A stretch of DNA of 64,000 bases, taken from the NCBI GenBank assembly GCA_963627915.1, contig CAVGCY010000055.1:1-64000 (forward strand), in the 5' to 3' direction. The DNA is from CALACW01 sp963627915. GTDB lineage: Bacteria; Bacillota; Clostridia; Oscillospirales; Acutalibacteraceae. The notes under the pieces are model-generated. The model was given only the letters and a program-made list of their open reading frames with translations. It was not told the DNA's origin and made no database searches. Positions within the stretch are counted from its first letter, which is position 1; the number at the start of each line of letters is the position of its first letter. This document shows positions 43,066 to 52,652 of this stretch, piece by piece. The position numbers and the translations under genes are program-made.

Positions 43066-43734
43066 ATGCAGATACTCGTTGTAGAGGATGAAATTTCCCT
43101 TGCTGACGCTATCGTTGCAATACTTAAAAAGGAGCAGTACTTTGCCGACGCGGTCTACGACGGAAAGGACGGGCTTGATTACGCGTTAAGCGGCATTTAC
43201 GACCTGATACTTCTCGATATAATGCTGCCTAAAATGAACGGCATTGAGGTATTGAAGGAATTAAGGAATCAGGGAGTTTCCACTCCCGTTATGCTTCTTA
43301 CGGCAAAAAGCGAGATAGACGACAAAATCCGAGGTCTTGACACCGGTGCTGACGATTATCTTACAAAACCCTTCAACAAAGGCGAGCTGCTTGCAAGAAT
43401 CAGAGCTTTGACAAGGCGCAAGGGCGAAATTCCCGCAAACGAAATGACGTACGGCGACATCACGCTGAATCAGAGCACATACGAACTCATCTGCGGAGCA
43501 AACTCCGTAAAGCTCGGAGGCAAGGAATTTAAAATAATGCAGATGCTTATGTACGCGCCGAAAAATATCATTTCCAAGGATGAATTTATTGAAAAAATCT
43601 GGGGCTATGACAGTGAGGCGGAGTATAATAACATCGAGGTTTACGTATCGTTTTTAAGAAAGAAGCTCACCGCAATAAAATCGACAGTCCAGATAAAAGC
43701 CTCGAGAGGAATCGGATACTACATTGAAGGATAA
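43066..43734 (+). CDS. OmpR/PhoB-type response regulator
   Basis: A 222-residue regulator. The receiver domain begins MQILVVEDEISLADAI. The phospho-acceptor Asp lies in DLILLDIMLPKMNG, and LLTAKSEIDDKIRGLDTGAD and YLTKPFNKGEL supply the Thr and Lys switch residues. A C-terminal winged-helix DNA-binding domain follows (VKLGGKEFKIMQMLMY ... GIGYYIEG). ATG 43066 is chosen because GGAG is 9 bases upstream. It overlaps the kinase gene by 11 bases, so the pair is cognate. Confidence 0.95.
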   Translation: MQILVVEDEISLADAIVAILKKEQYFADAVYDGKDGLDYALSGIYDLILLDIMLPKMNGIEVLKELRNQGVSTPVMLLTAKSEIDDKIRGLDTGADDYLTKPFNKGELLARIRALTRRKGEIPANEMTYGDITLNQSTYELICGANSVKLGGKEFKIMQMLMYAPKNIISKDEFIEKIWGYDSEAEYNNIEVYVSFLRKKLTAIKSTVQIKASRGIGYYIEG

Positions 43735-44998
43735 TAATTTAATAATCAAAAAAACAAGAGATCGTTTTATCGCAATAAGCATGACGGCACTTGTAATAAT
43801 ACTGATATTTATTTTCGGATTTATCAACATTCTCATGAATCTTGCCGTCAGGCAGACTCTTGAAAAAAACATTGACACGGCCGCCGCGGCGTCAACGTTT
43901 GCGATGACAAATTCAAAATTCGGTTTTCCTTTTTCATCATCACAAATTATAGGCTCGGAGGAATTGAAATCAATCAAGTACATTTCCGCATTTCTTGACT
44001 CGGACGGCGGGATATCGTCGCTCGTTTCAAACATGACCGACGACCTTACCACCGGCGAAATGACGCAGATTGCCTCCGGCATTATGAATCTCAAAAAAGA
44101 TTCCGGTACTTACTCTCATTATAAATACCGCATGATTGAAAACGGCACGGACAGCATTCTCATTATTGTCGACGCAAGCGCGCTTACGGGGATGCTCTCG
44201 TCACTTGCAAAAATCAGCATATTTATTATAATTATCAGCATGATAATCGAATTTACCGTTGTTGTCGCAATGTCAAAAAAAGCCATAAAACCGCTCGAAG
44301 AGGCATTCGACAAGCAGAAACAGTTTATTTCCGACGCCAGTCACGAGCTAAAAACCCCCCTTTCGGTTATTTCCGCAAGCGCGGACGTTCTCGAAGCCGA
44401 ACAGGGCGAAAACAAATGGCTCACGTCAATAAAGGATCAAAGCGAAAACATGTCGCATCTCGTTTACAGTCTTTTAGATCTGGCGAAGCTTGACGAAATG
44501 TCAAAGCCCCCCGTTATGTCGGACTTTGATTTAAGTTCGGCGGTGCTTAATATCGCGCTTGAATTTGAATGCCCGGCGTTCGAAAACGGAAAAGAACTTA
44601 CTTATGACATAAAGCCGGACGTTCACATGTGCGGAAACGAACAGAACGTAAAACAAGTTATAACCATTCTTACGGAAAACGCAGTAAAATACGCCGGAGA
44701 ACACGGCAAAATAGAAATTCGTCTGCGCACCGCGGGCAAACAGAAAATTATCGAGGTCTACAATACCGGCAAAGGCATACGCGATGACGAAAGAGAAAAG
44801 ATATTTCAGCGTTTCTACAGAAGCGACTCTTCGCGTTCAAGAAGCACGGGCGGCTACGGTCTCGGACTTGCAATAGCAAAATCGCTTGTCACAGCAAATA
44901 ACGGCACGATATCGGTAACGGGCGTTGAAGGCGAATGGATCAGATTTACTGTGATATTCCAAAACACGTCAAATTTACTCACGGGAGCAGTCAGATGA
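43724..44998 (+). CDS. Sensor histidine kinase
   Basis: A 424-residue membrane kinase partnered with the preceding regulator. TM1 is near residues 16-36 (MTALVIILIFIFGFINILMN). An extracytoplasmic sensor region of about 110 residues leads to TM2 (LAKISIFIIIISMIIEFTVV). The H box is SDASHELKTPLSVISASADV. The N box region (VKQVITILTENAVKYAGEHG) and G boxes (YGLGLAIAKSLV) of the ATPase domain follow. No clear HAMP domain. It starts at a TTG (43724) inside the end of the regulator gene; the stop overlaps the ATG of the sialidase-like gene (ATGA). Confidence 0.92.
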   Translation: MKDNNLIIKKTRDRFIAISMTALVIILIFIFGFINILMNLAVRQTLEKNIDTAAAASTFAMTNSKFGFPFSSSQIIGSEELKSIKYISAFLDSDGGISSLVSNMTDDLTTGEMTQIASGIMNLKKDSGTYSHYKYRMIENGTDSILIIVDASALTGMLSSLAKISIFIIIISMIIEFTVVVAMSKKAIKPLEEAFDKQKQFISDASHELKTPLSVISASADVLEAEQGENKWLTSIKDQSENMSHLVYSLLDLAKLDEMSKPPVMSDFDLSSAVLNIALEFECPAFENGKELTYDIKPDVHMCGNEQNVKQVITILTENAVKYAGEHGKIEIRLRTAGKQKIIEVYNTGKGIRDDEREKIFQRFYRSDSSRSRSTGGYGLGLAIAKSLVTANNGTISVTGVEGEWIRFTVIFQNTSNLLTGAVR

Positions 44999-45966
44999 AA
45001 ATAATAAAAGCTGAAAAAGAATTTATTTTTAACGAAAATCCGGCTGCGCCGAGCTGCCATGCAAGCACCGTTCTCCCGCTCGACGGCGGAAAAACCGTAC
45101 TCTCGGCTTGGTTCGCCGGAGCAAAAGAGGGTAAAGATGACGTAGGCATATGGTTTTCAAGGAGAACCGGCGGAAAATGGTCTGCTCCCGTTCTTCTGAC
45201 AAACGAAAAGAACGTACCGCACTGGAATCCGGTATTATTCAAAAGAAAGAACGGAGACATTATTCTTTATTATAAATTCGGAAAATATATTCCGTACTGG
45301 CAGACGCGTTATATAATTTCAAAGGATAACGGCGAAACGTGGTCGGAGCCTCACGACATAGTAAAGGACGATAAAACCGGAGGCAGAGGTCCCGTTAAAA
45401 ATAAATGCATACGAATATCAAACGGCGACGTACTTGCCCCCGCGTCGACGGAGCAAAAGGGACGCTGGCGTTGTTTTATAGACATTTCGCACGACGACGG
45501 ATTAACGTTTGAAAAACAGAAGTACATTGTGCGCCCCAAAACGCCAAAGGGGCTCGTACAGATGATTCAGCCTACGCTGTGGGAATCCGAAAACGGTCAT
45601 GTTCACGCGCTCATGCGTACAAACAAGGGCAGAATCTACAGAAGCGATTCATCGGATTTCGGAAAAACGTGGACAAAGGCGTACGAAACAAAGCTTCCGA
45701 ATAACAATTCCGGAATAGACGCCGTTAAAACTGACAAGGGTATTTTTCTTTTATATAACCCTGTTGAGGAAAACTGGGGAGCGCGTTCTCCCGTTACGCT
45801 TGCTTTTTCGCCCGACAACGGCAAGACGTGGACAGACCTCGTGAATCTCGACTGCGACGGCGAAGAATTTTCATATCCAGCGATAACGGCGGACGGAAAT
45901 ACGCTTTATCTTACGTATACGTATTTAAGAGAAAAAATCAGATTTTGGAGAATAGAAGTCGTATAA
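44995..45966 (+). CDS. Sialidase-fold (BNR/Asp-box) protein
   Basis: A 323-residue six-bladed propeller of the sialidase superfamily. Four Asp boxes are visible (SKDNGETWSEP, SHDDGLTFEKQ, SSDFGKTWTKA, SPDNGKTWTDL). The FRIP motif of GH33 sialidases is not evident and there is no signal peptide, so true sialidase activity is uncertain; a cytoplasmic glycosidase or lyase acting on imported acidic sugars is possible. The ATG overlaps the kinase stop (ATGA), tying its translation to the two-component system. The MFS gene follows after 62 bases. Confidence 0.85.
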   Translation: MKIIKAEKEFIFNENPAAPSCHASTVLPLDGGKTVLSAWFAGAKEGKDDVGIWFSRRTGGKWSAPVLLTNEKNVPHWNPVLFKRKNGDIILYYKFGKYIPYWQTRYIISKDNGETWSEPHDIVKDDKTGGRGPVKNKCIRISNGDVLAPASTEQKGRWRCFIDISHDDGLTFEKQKYIVRPKTPKGLVQMIQPTLWESENGHVHALMRTNKGRIYRSDSSDFGKTWTKAYETKLPNNNSGIDAVKTDKGIFLLYNPVEENWGARSPVTLAFSPDNGKTWTDLVNLDCDGEEFSYPAITADGNTLYLTYTYLREKIRFWRIEVV

Positions 45967-46028
45967 ATTTTATTGCATATTATTCAAAACAGTAAGTTAA
46001 AATTCAACGGCCTTCAGGGGGATTTAAA

Positions 46029-47291
46029 TTGAATACAATGTCAAAACGCAGTAAAAGCGACGCATTTTCAAAAGAGCAGAAGAGTATACTTCTGCTCTGT
46101 TTTCTGTGCTATTCCGCGGCTTATGCCGGACGACTCAACATTTCCGCGGCGCTTCCGGGCATACGCGAACTTCTCGCCGTTTCGGATACGAAAGCAGGAA
46201 TGTTTCAAACGGTATTCGCATCAGTGTACGCAGTCGGGCAGATAATAAACGGCTCACTCTCGGACAGAATCAATTCAAAAATTAATATCGGACTTGGACT
46301 TATAATTTCATCCGTATGCAATCTGGCATTTGCAATGTCCGAGTCCTACATATTCTCAGTCATAATATGGGCGATGAACGGAATCGGACAATCAATGATT
46401 TGGACGCCTGTCGTATTGCTTATTTCCGAATATTTTTCGGGTGAAAAACGCGACCGCGCTTCGTTTATCATGTCAATAGCAGTTACGTTCGGACACTTCG
46501 CCGCATGGGGAATATCAGGACTTACAGCCGCGTATCTCGGAGTTAAAACATCGTTTATCATTCCGGCGTTTATAATGGCCGCCGCCGCTGTTTACTCGCT
46601 GACAGAGCTTTGCATTAAACATAAAAAAAAGAATCAAACCATACCGGAGCGCACGGATAATAAAGAAAAAAACATTAAAAAATCCGAAAACCGGATGTCC
46701 GTCGGAAAAATGCTTTCATCGACCGGTCTTATTTCACTCCTGCTGTGCTGTATATTCAACGGTTTTGTAAGGGACTCAATCGTTACATGGACGCCCACCG
46801 TCCTAAACTCGGGTGAAAATTCAGTATCGCTTCAGTCGGCTCTATTGTCGCTGATTCTTCCGATATTTGAGCTTATCGGAATTGCGACCGCAAAAAAAAG
46901 CTATTCAATAACAGGCTCAAACGCAAGAAAAGCAAACGGAACAGTCCTCGCTTCAAGCGCGTTATTCACGTTTATACTTATATTTGCATATAAAAACACG
47001 TTCGCCGCAGCATTCATGCTCGCCCTTTCCTGCGCCGCGAACTACGGAGTCAATCCGATGCTTACAACATTTATCCCCATGGAGTACGACAAAGCGGGGC
47101 GCGTCGGTTTCGTCGCGGGCACTGTCGACTGCTTCATTTATCTCGGCTCTGCTCTCGCCGGCGTGCTGACGGGCGCGGTAAGCGAATCGGCAGGCTGGGA
47201 GCGCGTATACATTCTATGGACAGCCGCCGCCCTCGCCGGGGCGGGAATGTCATTTATCTCAGCAAACAAAGGCAAAAAAGGTCTATCCTGA
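46029..47291 (+). CDS. MFS transporter (organophosphate/sugar-type)
   Basis: A 420-residue major facilitator with about 12 transmembrane helices and a charged central loop (KKKNQTIPERTDNKEKNIKK). FLCYSAAYAGRLNISAALPG at the start, GQIINGSLSDRINSK (loop 2-3 motif) and the second-half TTFIPMEYDKAGRVGFVAG resemble the GlpT/UhpC group. The TTG start at 46029 has AGGGGG 7 bases upstream; ATG 46038 is an alternative. The substrate is unknown, but the neighbour suggests a sugar or sugar acid. Confidence 0.88.
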   Translation: MNTMSKRSKSDAFSKEQKSILLLCFLCYSAAYAGRLNISAALPGIRELLAVSDTKAGMFQTVFASVYAVGQIINGSLSDRINSKINIGLGLIISSVCNLAFAMSESYIFSVIIWAMNGIGQSMIWTPVVLLISEYFSGEKRDRASFIMSIAVTFGHFAAWGISGLTAAYLGVKTSFIIPAFIMAAAAVYSLTELCIKHKKKNQTIPERTDNKEKNIKKSENRMSVGKMLSSTGLISLLLCCIFNGFVRDSIVTWTPTVLNSGENSVSLQSALLSLILPIFELIGIATAKKSYSITGSNARKANGTVLASSALFTFILIFAYKNTFAAAFMLALSCAANYGVNPMLTTFIPMEYDKAGRVGFVAGTVDCFIYLGSALAGVLTGAVSESAGWERVYILWTAAALAGAGMSFISANKGKKGLS

Positions 47292-47361
47292 ATTAAAATT
47301 TGATATTTTTTCGTTTAAGTCTTTAATATGAATTAAAAGCGACAGCAAAACCGAACAAAAA

Positions 47362-47424
47362 AATCCGAGGCTCGTGATTAATCGAATCTCGGATTTTTTC
47401 GGCTGTTTTTTACAGCCCCATTTA
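47362..47424. repeat. Terminator-like repeat, copy 1
   Basis: AATCCGAG pairs with CTCGGATT and is followed by TTTT and a second small hairpin (GGCTGTTTTTTACAGCC). It sits between the convergent MFS and PLC genes, so it can terminate both. It is nearly identical to bases 63510-63573. Confidence 0.8.
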
Positions 47425-47456
47425 TTATAGTATTGTATATATTTTTAAATCCGATA

Positions 47457-48350
47457 TCAATACAAACCGTTTAAGTATTCATCCTTAAGTCCGTCCTTTA
47501 TAATGCCCTTATAGGCGTTAAGCTCCAGTATCATACGCGATTTATCATAATTTTCAGTGATAAAATCGCAGGCGATTATATTGGCTCTGTCAAGTCTTGA
47601 CTCACTCTCGGCTATTGCGTCGGTAAACCTATGAAAATGCGGACGCATCATATCGTTTAATTTTCTCGGAGTTTTAATTCCGAGCTCTGTTCCGAAGTTC
47701 GGAGTCAGCTGAGTCTGAAACCAGAAAAAGCCCTCCGACTTATCCGTTTCAAAATATTCAAGATTTTTAGGTATAAAATTGTCCGGTTGCGTTCCGAAAA
47801 GCTTCTTATCCCACGGATTACTCAACGGACAATTAACGCTTCCGTTGTATCCCGCCATATAATTTATAAGTATATAGCGTTTACCGCTCTTTCTCATGTC
47901 GCCTATAGAAACGTCTCTTATATCTTTAAAATCGGTATAAGCGTATTTTGTCGGCTGAATATATTTTTCAAGCAGTACATCGACAGCCGCGCAGTCGGCT
48001 TTATAGGTTATCTTTATAGGTCCGAAATTCTGAGGATAATATTCCCTCACGTCAAAAATGAAAAATTCCGAATCGTTTTCATCAAGCATTTTCTTCCAGT
48101 CTGCAAGAACAGATTCAAACGATACTCCGTTTGTAACTCCGTGAGCAAGACGGATAACGCCTTTTTTGTCCGTGTTTAAACGAACGCAGAAATACCTGAC
48201 GCCGTACTTAAACTGTTCATACATACTGCCGTCCTGACAGCACGCCATGGCGTTCATTCCGTAAGAACCCGCATTATGAGAACCGGGAATCGCAATATGC
48301 GTTAATTTTGCCTCGTCGCGGATGTAAGACATCCAATTTGAATAAATCAT
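47457..48350 (-). CDS. PI-PLC X-domain-like phosphodiesterase without signal peptide
   Basis: A 297-residue member of the bacterial phosphatidylinositol-specific phospholipase C fold. The first catalytic histidine is in LTHIAIPGSHNAGSYG, and RYFCVRLNT and IRLAHGVTNG carry the Arg and second His regions. FFIFDVREYYPQNFG supplies the acidic core. The secreted enzymes normally have a signal peptide; this frame begins MIYSNWMSYIRDEAKL directly after GGAGG, with no hydrophobic leader. It may act inside the cell, or the export signal may have been lost. Last gene of the minus-strand run from the FHA gene, 17 bases after the permease. Confidence 0.85.
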   Translation of the reverse strand: MIYSNWMSYIRDEAKLTHIAIPGSHNAGSYGMNAMACCQDGSMYEQFKYGVRYFCVRLNTDKKGVIRLAHGVTNGVSFESVLADWKKMLDENDSEFFIFDVREYYPQNFGPIKITYKADCAAVDVLLEKYIQPTKYAYTDFKDIRDVSIGDMRKSGKRYILINYMAGYNGSVNCPLSNPWDKKLFGTQPDNFIPKNLEYFETDKSEGFFWFQTQLTPNFGTELGIKTPRKLNDMMRPHFHRFTDAIAESESRLDRANIIACDFITENYDKSRMILELNAYKGIIKDGLKDEYLNGLY

Positions 48351-48367
48351 AATTTTCCTCCGTTATT

Positions 48368-51300
48368 TTATTCTACTGATTTTAATGATTCAACCATACT
48401 TATGTTCTTCATTTTGCCGTGCATAATGAAGTTTACCAAAACCGCGAACAGAACGGTTATTCCGACCGCGATAAGATAATCGTACCAGATAATATCCTGT
48501 ACAAACATGATAGCGTCGACTTTTACATACTCTATCATAATTTTATGAAGTCCGATACCGCCGAAAATGCCTATAACGATTCCGATAGCAGTAAGAATTA
48601 CATTTTCTCTGTAAATATAATTTGATACCTCCATGTCGGTAAATCCGAGAACCTTTATTGTGGCAAGCTCTCTGTGCCGTTCCGCGATATTTATGTTTGT
48701 AAGGTTATAAAGAACCACAAACGCAAGAACGCCCGCCGCCGCGATGAAAATCATTATAATAATCCCGACTGCGTTTATAACCCTTTCAAACGAATCTATC
48801 GTATCCGATTCAAACGCAACCGCATTAATGCTGTCATATTTCATTAAATCCGCATTAAACTGCGATTTTGCCTGAGTAATATCGGCAGAATTGTTCAGAG
48901 AATCCCCGAACGAGCCTATCGCATATGAAAACGTGGGCGCCGACGAGAATACGGAACGATAATAATTCGGGCTCATATATACATACTGAAACGTATAATT
49001 TTCAGTTATTCCGGAAACGGTAATATATTTCTGTTCTCCGGATTCCGTTCTAATCCATATTGAGTCTCCTACGTCAACATTCGCGTCTTTTGCAAACGCC
49101 TCGGTTATTATAGCTCCCGAATCGTCAAGCTTCAGGTTTTCGCCCGTCTTTCTGTTCTTTAAATTTTTGTACCCGTCAAGATAATTTGAATCCTCCGGAA
49201 CAAAGATATAAACATCCATTACCTTATCCGTATTGTCGGACGAACCGCTGACCGACTGAATATAAGTAAGCATGAGAGAGCCTACCCTGTCGTCCGACGC
49301 AAGAGCGTTCAGCAACTCTGAATTTTCTCTCGACTGCGGAGAATCAAATACAAGCTGATAATCGTAATTATCAATACCGTTTTCGCCGTACTGTCTGCTC
49401 ATAACGGATTTAAGCGATGTAAAGAAGCCTGTACTGCCGAGAATCAGACTCATGCATCCGGCTATTCCGATTATGGTCATTATAAATCTCGTCTTGTTCC
49501 TTGCAAGGTTTCTTGCGGTGACCTTTGAAGTAAAACCGAGCCTTCTCCATATAAATCCGATTTTTTCGAGCAGAACGCGTCTGCCCGCCTTCGGAGCTTT
49601 GGGACGCATAAGAACGGCGGTACGCGACTGTATCTCGCTGATACAGCAGATCAGAGCCGAACCCATTGTTACCGTAAGAGATATACCCATACCGAGAATT
49701 ATATCGACAACAGGGAACGTTATTTTTAATTCGGGCATGGAGAACATGACGGAATACGCCTTAAATATCGCATACGGCATACCGTAGACTCCGGAAACAA
49801 CGCCTATCGCAGAGCCTAAAAAGCTTGCAAAAAACGCATAAATCAGATACTTTGACATTATCGCGGACGAACTGTAACCTATCGCCTTAAGCGTTCCCAT
49901 CTGAGTTCGCTCCTCCTCAACCATTCTCGTCATAGTAACAAGACATACGAGAGCGGCAACAATGAAGAAAAATACGGGGAACACGTTTGAAAGTACGCTT
50001 ACCGTATTTACGGCTTCGATATACGAGGAATAACCCGGAGTGTCGTATCTGTCATAAACAGTCCATGAAGCCGACGACAGATTGTCAAGCAGTTTCTGCG
50101 CGCTTTTTATCGAATTTTCGGCGGCAAGAAGCTGTTTTTCTCCCTGCGTGCTTTGATTTACATATTCCGTTGTCGCTTTGTCAAGATAAGTCTGAGCATT
50201 GGCAATTACAAGTTTAAGACTTTCAAGGCTGTTTTCGCCCGAATTTTCGGAAATCATAAGCTCAACCTGCGCAAGAGTGAGATTCGATTTGCCTATCTGA
50301 AGCTGATCGTAATAATTCTGCAATGCGTCCGCGGCGGATTGTAGCTCCGCTTTTTTTGTATTCCACAACGCTTCCTTTTCGTCATAAGCAATCTGTGCGG
50401 CGGCCACCTTTTCCTGTGCGGAAACAAGTTCGCTGTTTGCGGCTGTCAGAGCCTCCTCGGCAACGGCAAGCTGAACCTTATATTCCGTCAGCTGAGTTTG
50501 CAAAAGAGTGTTTGCCTCGCTTGCAAGCCCCTGAGCGGACTGTGATTTTATAGCATTGTAAATTTCGGGATATGCATTCTGTATGACCGAAAGAATACTG
50601 TTTACCTGATCGGAATCCATAGATGAATTCTGATAATCCTTAAGCTGCTGAAGAACCGTCTCCGTTGAAGCAATCAGCTGCTTCATCGTCGTTACGGTAC
50701 TCGTTGCGGAGTCAACGGTGCTCTGAGATGTTGTTATCGCATTTTTTGCGGTATCAAGCGAACTTTTTGCCTTGTTAAGCTCGGTTCTGTTTGCCTCAAG
50801 TTCACTGTTTTTTGTGTTATATTCCGCAAGCAGACGGCTGTACTGCTCAACGGACGAATAATAATTTGATTCATTGCCCGAATATTCATCGGCGGCAAGA
50901 CCGTATTTACTTGCAAATTCTTCCACCGTCTCCTTGTACGCACCGTCGGGATCGTCAACATAATGCTGATACTTTGCAATCTGCTCTTTGGCTTCGCTGA
51001 TTTTTTTGTCAAATTCGGCTTTCGCGGTTTCGTATTTTGCCGTTGACGACGCTATTTCGGCGGGAAGCGTCGACGCGAGAGCGGATACCCGCGCATTTAT
51101 TCTGTCCGCGGAAATTTCGCTTATTTTGTCAGCGACGGGCTTTAGCATATCGGTATATTCCTGCGAAAACGGGTCGTAATTTTCGCTCGAAGCAACTTTT
51201 ATATACGCCTCGGTATAATAATCAGTCGAAAACGCGGTATCGGGGATTATGATGAACGTACCTATTTTACCGCTTCCGACAAGCGAATTTCCGCGTTCGT

Positions 51301-51925
51301 ATGAAAGATAATACGGAGAGCGTATTATGCCCACTACCGTAAACTCCGTTACGCTCAAATCGGAAAGCGTCGAACCGGAGTCGCCCTGAAGACTTATTTT
51401 CGCGCCTATTTTAAAGCTGTCGGGAGTTGAAAGCGTACTCGCGTCGACAAGGCATTCATTGTCCGCAGTGGGATAACTTCCCTCTATAAGCTGAGGTCTG
51501 TTCATAAACGAACCGTCGTTCGTGCCCGAGCCCTTGTAAACATAGTTAAAATAATTTTCAAGCTGACTCATGCTCATACCGTAGGCTCTCGTGCTTATCT
51601 GAGAGCCGTCAATATCGATTTCGGGGCTTCCGTTTACAAAAACGAGCGCGTCTGTAAATTTCGACGGCATAACGTATGAAACGTTTTCCACTCCCGCAAT
51701 GGCGGAGATATCGTCGTCCGTCAGTCCAAGCGTCGAACGAACCCTCAGATCCATAAGATTATTTTGAGTAAAATACGTTTTCGCAGTCTCTTTCATATCG
51801 GGAACTGCGGCTTTTGTACCCACAAAAATGCCCGCGCCGAGCGCGATTATTATAATCAGAGACAGAAACCGGCTCTTTGTTCTGAATATCGTGCGGACTA
51901 TTTCCCTTAATAATGCTCTGCTCAC
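48368..51925 (-). CDS. FtsX/MacB-type ABC permease with long coiled coil
   Basis: An 1185-residue permease. TM1 (SRFLSLIIIIALGAGIFVG) is followed by an extracytoplasmic region of about 560 residues. A long helical coiled coil occupies about 290-640 (EFDKKISEAKEQIAKY, YNTKNSELEANRTELNKAKS, ALTAANSELVSAQEKVAAAQ). Next come a first FtsX block of three helices, a second MacB-like outer domain, and a final FtsX block (VSNYIYRENVILTAIGIVIG). The real start is probably the GTG at 51925, with GGAGG seven bases upstream; the TTG at 51958 lies within the ATPase gene. Such permeases drive mechanical work outside the membrane. The cargo or partner is unknown. Confidence 0.9.
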   Translation of the reverse strand: MSRALLREIVRTIFRTKSRFLSLIIIIALGAGIFVGTKAAVPDMKETAKTYFTQNNLMDLRVRSTLGLTDDDISAIAGVENVSYVMPSKFTDALVFVNGSPEIDIDGSQISTRAYGMSMSQLENYFNYVYKGSGTNDGSFMNRPQLIEGSYPTADNECLVDASTLSTPDSFKIGAKISLQGDSGSTLSDLSVTEFTVVGIIRSPYYLSYERGNSLVGSGKIGTFIIIPDTAFSTDYYTEAYIKVASSENYDPFSQEYTDMLKPVADKISEISADRINARVSALASTLPAEIASSTAKYETAKAEFDKKISEAKEQIAKYQHYVDDPDGAYKETVEEFASKYGLAADEYSGNESNYYSSVEQYSRLLAEYNTKNSELEANRTELNKAKSSLDTAKNAITTSQSTVDSATSTVTTMKQLIASTETVLQQLKDYQNSSMDSDQVNSILSVIQNAYPEIYNAIKSQSAQGLASEANTLLQTQLTEYKVQLAVAEEALTAANSELVSAQEKVAAAQIAYDEKEALWNTKKAELQSAADALQNYYDQLQIGKSNLTLAQVELMISENSGENSLESLKLVIANAQTYLDKATTEYVNQSTQGEKQLLAAENSIKSAQKLLDNLSSASWTVYDRYDTPGYSSYIEAVNTVSVLSNVFPVFFFIVAALVCLVTMTRMVEEERTQMGTLKAIGYSSSAIMSKYLIYAFFASFLGSAIGVVSGVYGMPYAIFKAYSVMFSMPELKITFPVVDIILGMGISLTVTMGSALICCISEIQSRTAVLMRPKAPKAGRRVLLEKIGFIWRRLGFTSKVTARNLARNKTRFIMTIIGIAGCMSLILGSTGFFTSLKSVMSRQYGENGIDNYDYQLVFDSPQSRENSELLNALASDDRVGSLMLTYIQSVSGSSDNTDKVMDVYIFVPEDSNYLDGYKNLKNRKTGENLKLDDSGAIITEAFAKDANVDVGDSIWIRTESGEQKYITVSGITENYTFQYVYMSPNYYRSVFSSAPTFSYAIGSFGDSLNNSADITQAKSQFNADLMKYDSINAVAFESDTIDSFERVINAVGIIIMIFIAAAGVLAFVVLYNLTNINIAERHRELATIKVLGFTDMEVSNYIYRENVILTAIGIVIGIFGGIGLHKIMIEYVKVDAIMFVQDIIWYDYLIAVGITVLFAVLVNFIMHGKMKNISMVESLKSVE

Positions 51926-51938
51926 TTTTCGGCCTCCG

Positions 51939-52640
51939 TTACCACTCGATTTCGTCAACGCTTAAGGGCGTTTCATTAATCTCAATCCTGTTTACCCTGC
52001 CGTTTTTCATTTTAATTACTCTGTCAGCAAGCGGAGTCATCGCCTGATTATGCGTAATAATTACTACCGTCATACCTGTTTCGCGGCATGTTTTAAGCAA
52101 AAGCTTCAGTATTTCGCGTCCCGTATTATAATCAAGCGCGCCCGTAGGTTCGTCGCACAGCAGCAACTTCGGGTTTTTTGCAAGCGCGCGCGCAATCGCA
52201 ACTCTCTGCTGTTCGCCTCCGGAAAGCTGAGACGGAAAGTTGTCCATTCTGTCGCCAAGTCCAACCCTTTCGAGAACTCTTACGGGATCGAGCGACTTTG
52301 TGCTTATCTGAGAAGCAAGCTCAACGTTTTCAAGAGCTGTCAGATTCGGAACAAGATTATAAAACTGAAATACAAATCCTACGTCATAACGTCTGTACGC
52401 GGTCAGTTTTTTCTCATTAAACGTATTAATAAGCTCTCCTCCGACCCTAACCCTGCCGTCGTCGCACTCGTCGATTCCGCCGAGGATATTAAGCACAGTC
52501 GTTTTTCCCGCGCCCGACGCGCCGACAATTATACAGAACTCACCCTGTTCTATGTCGAAAGAAACGCCGTCCGCGGCGTTTACGGAAACGTCGCCCGTAC
52601 TGTAATGCTTGTAAACAGATCTCATTTCAATAAATGCCAT
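51939..52640 (-). CDS. ABC transporter ATP-binding protein (MacB/LolD type)
   Basis: A 233-residue ATPase of the MacB/FtsE group: Walker A VGASGAGKTTVLN, Q-loop FVFQFYNLVPNLTALENVEL, signature QLSGGEQQRVAIARAL, Walker B LLLCDEPTGALD and H-loop VVIITHNQ. The permease follows 13 bases after its stop. It lies 12 bases after the PBP gene, so the pair is probably cotranscribed with the cell-wall genes. Confidence 0.96.
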   Translation of the reverse strand: MAFIEMRSVYKHYSTGDVSVNAADGVSFDIEQGEFCIIVGASGAGKTTVLNILGGIDECDDGRVRVGGELINTFNEKKLTAYRRYDVGFVFQFYNLVPNLTALENVELASQISTKSLDPVRVLERVGLGDRMDNFPSQLSGGEQQRVAIARALAKNPKLLLCDEPTGALDYNTGREILKLLLKTCRETGMTVVIITHNQAMTPLADRVIKMKNGRVNRIEINETPLSVDEIEW

Positions 52641-52652
52641 TAATAAAACTCC

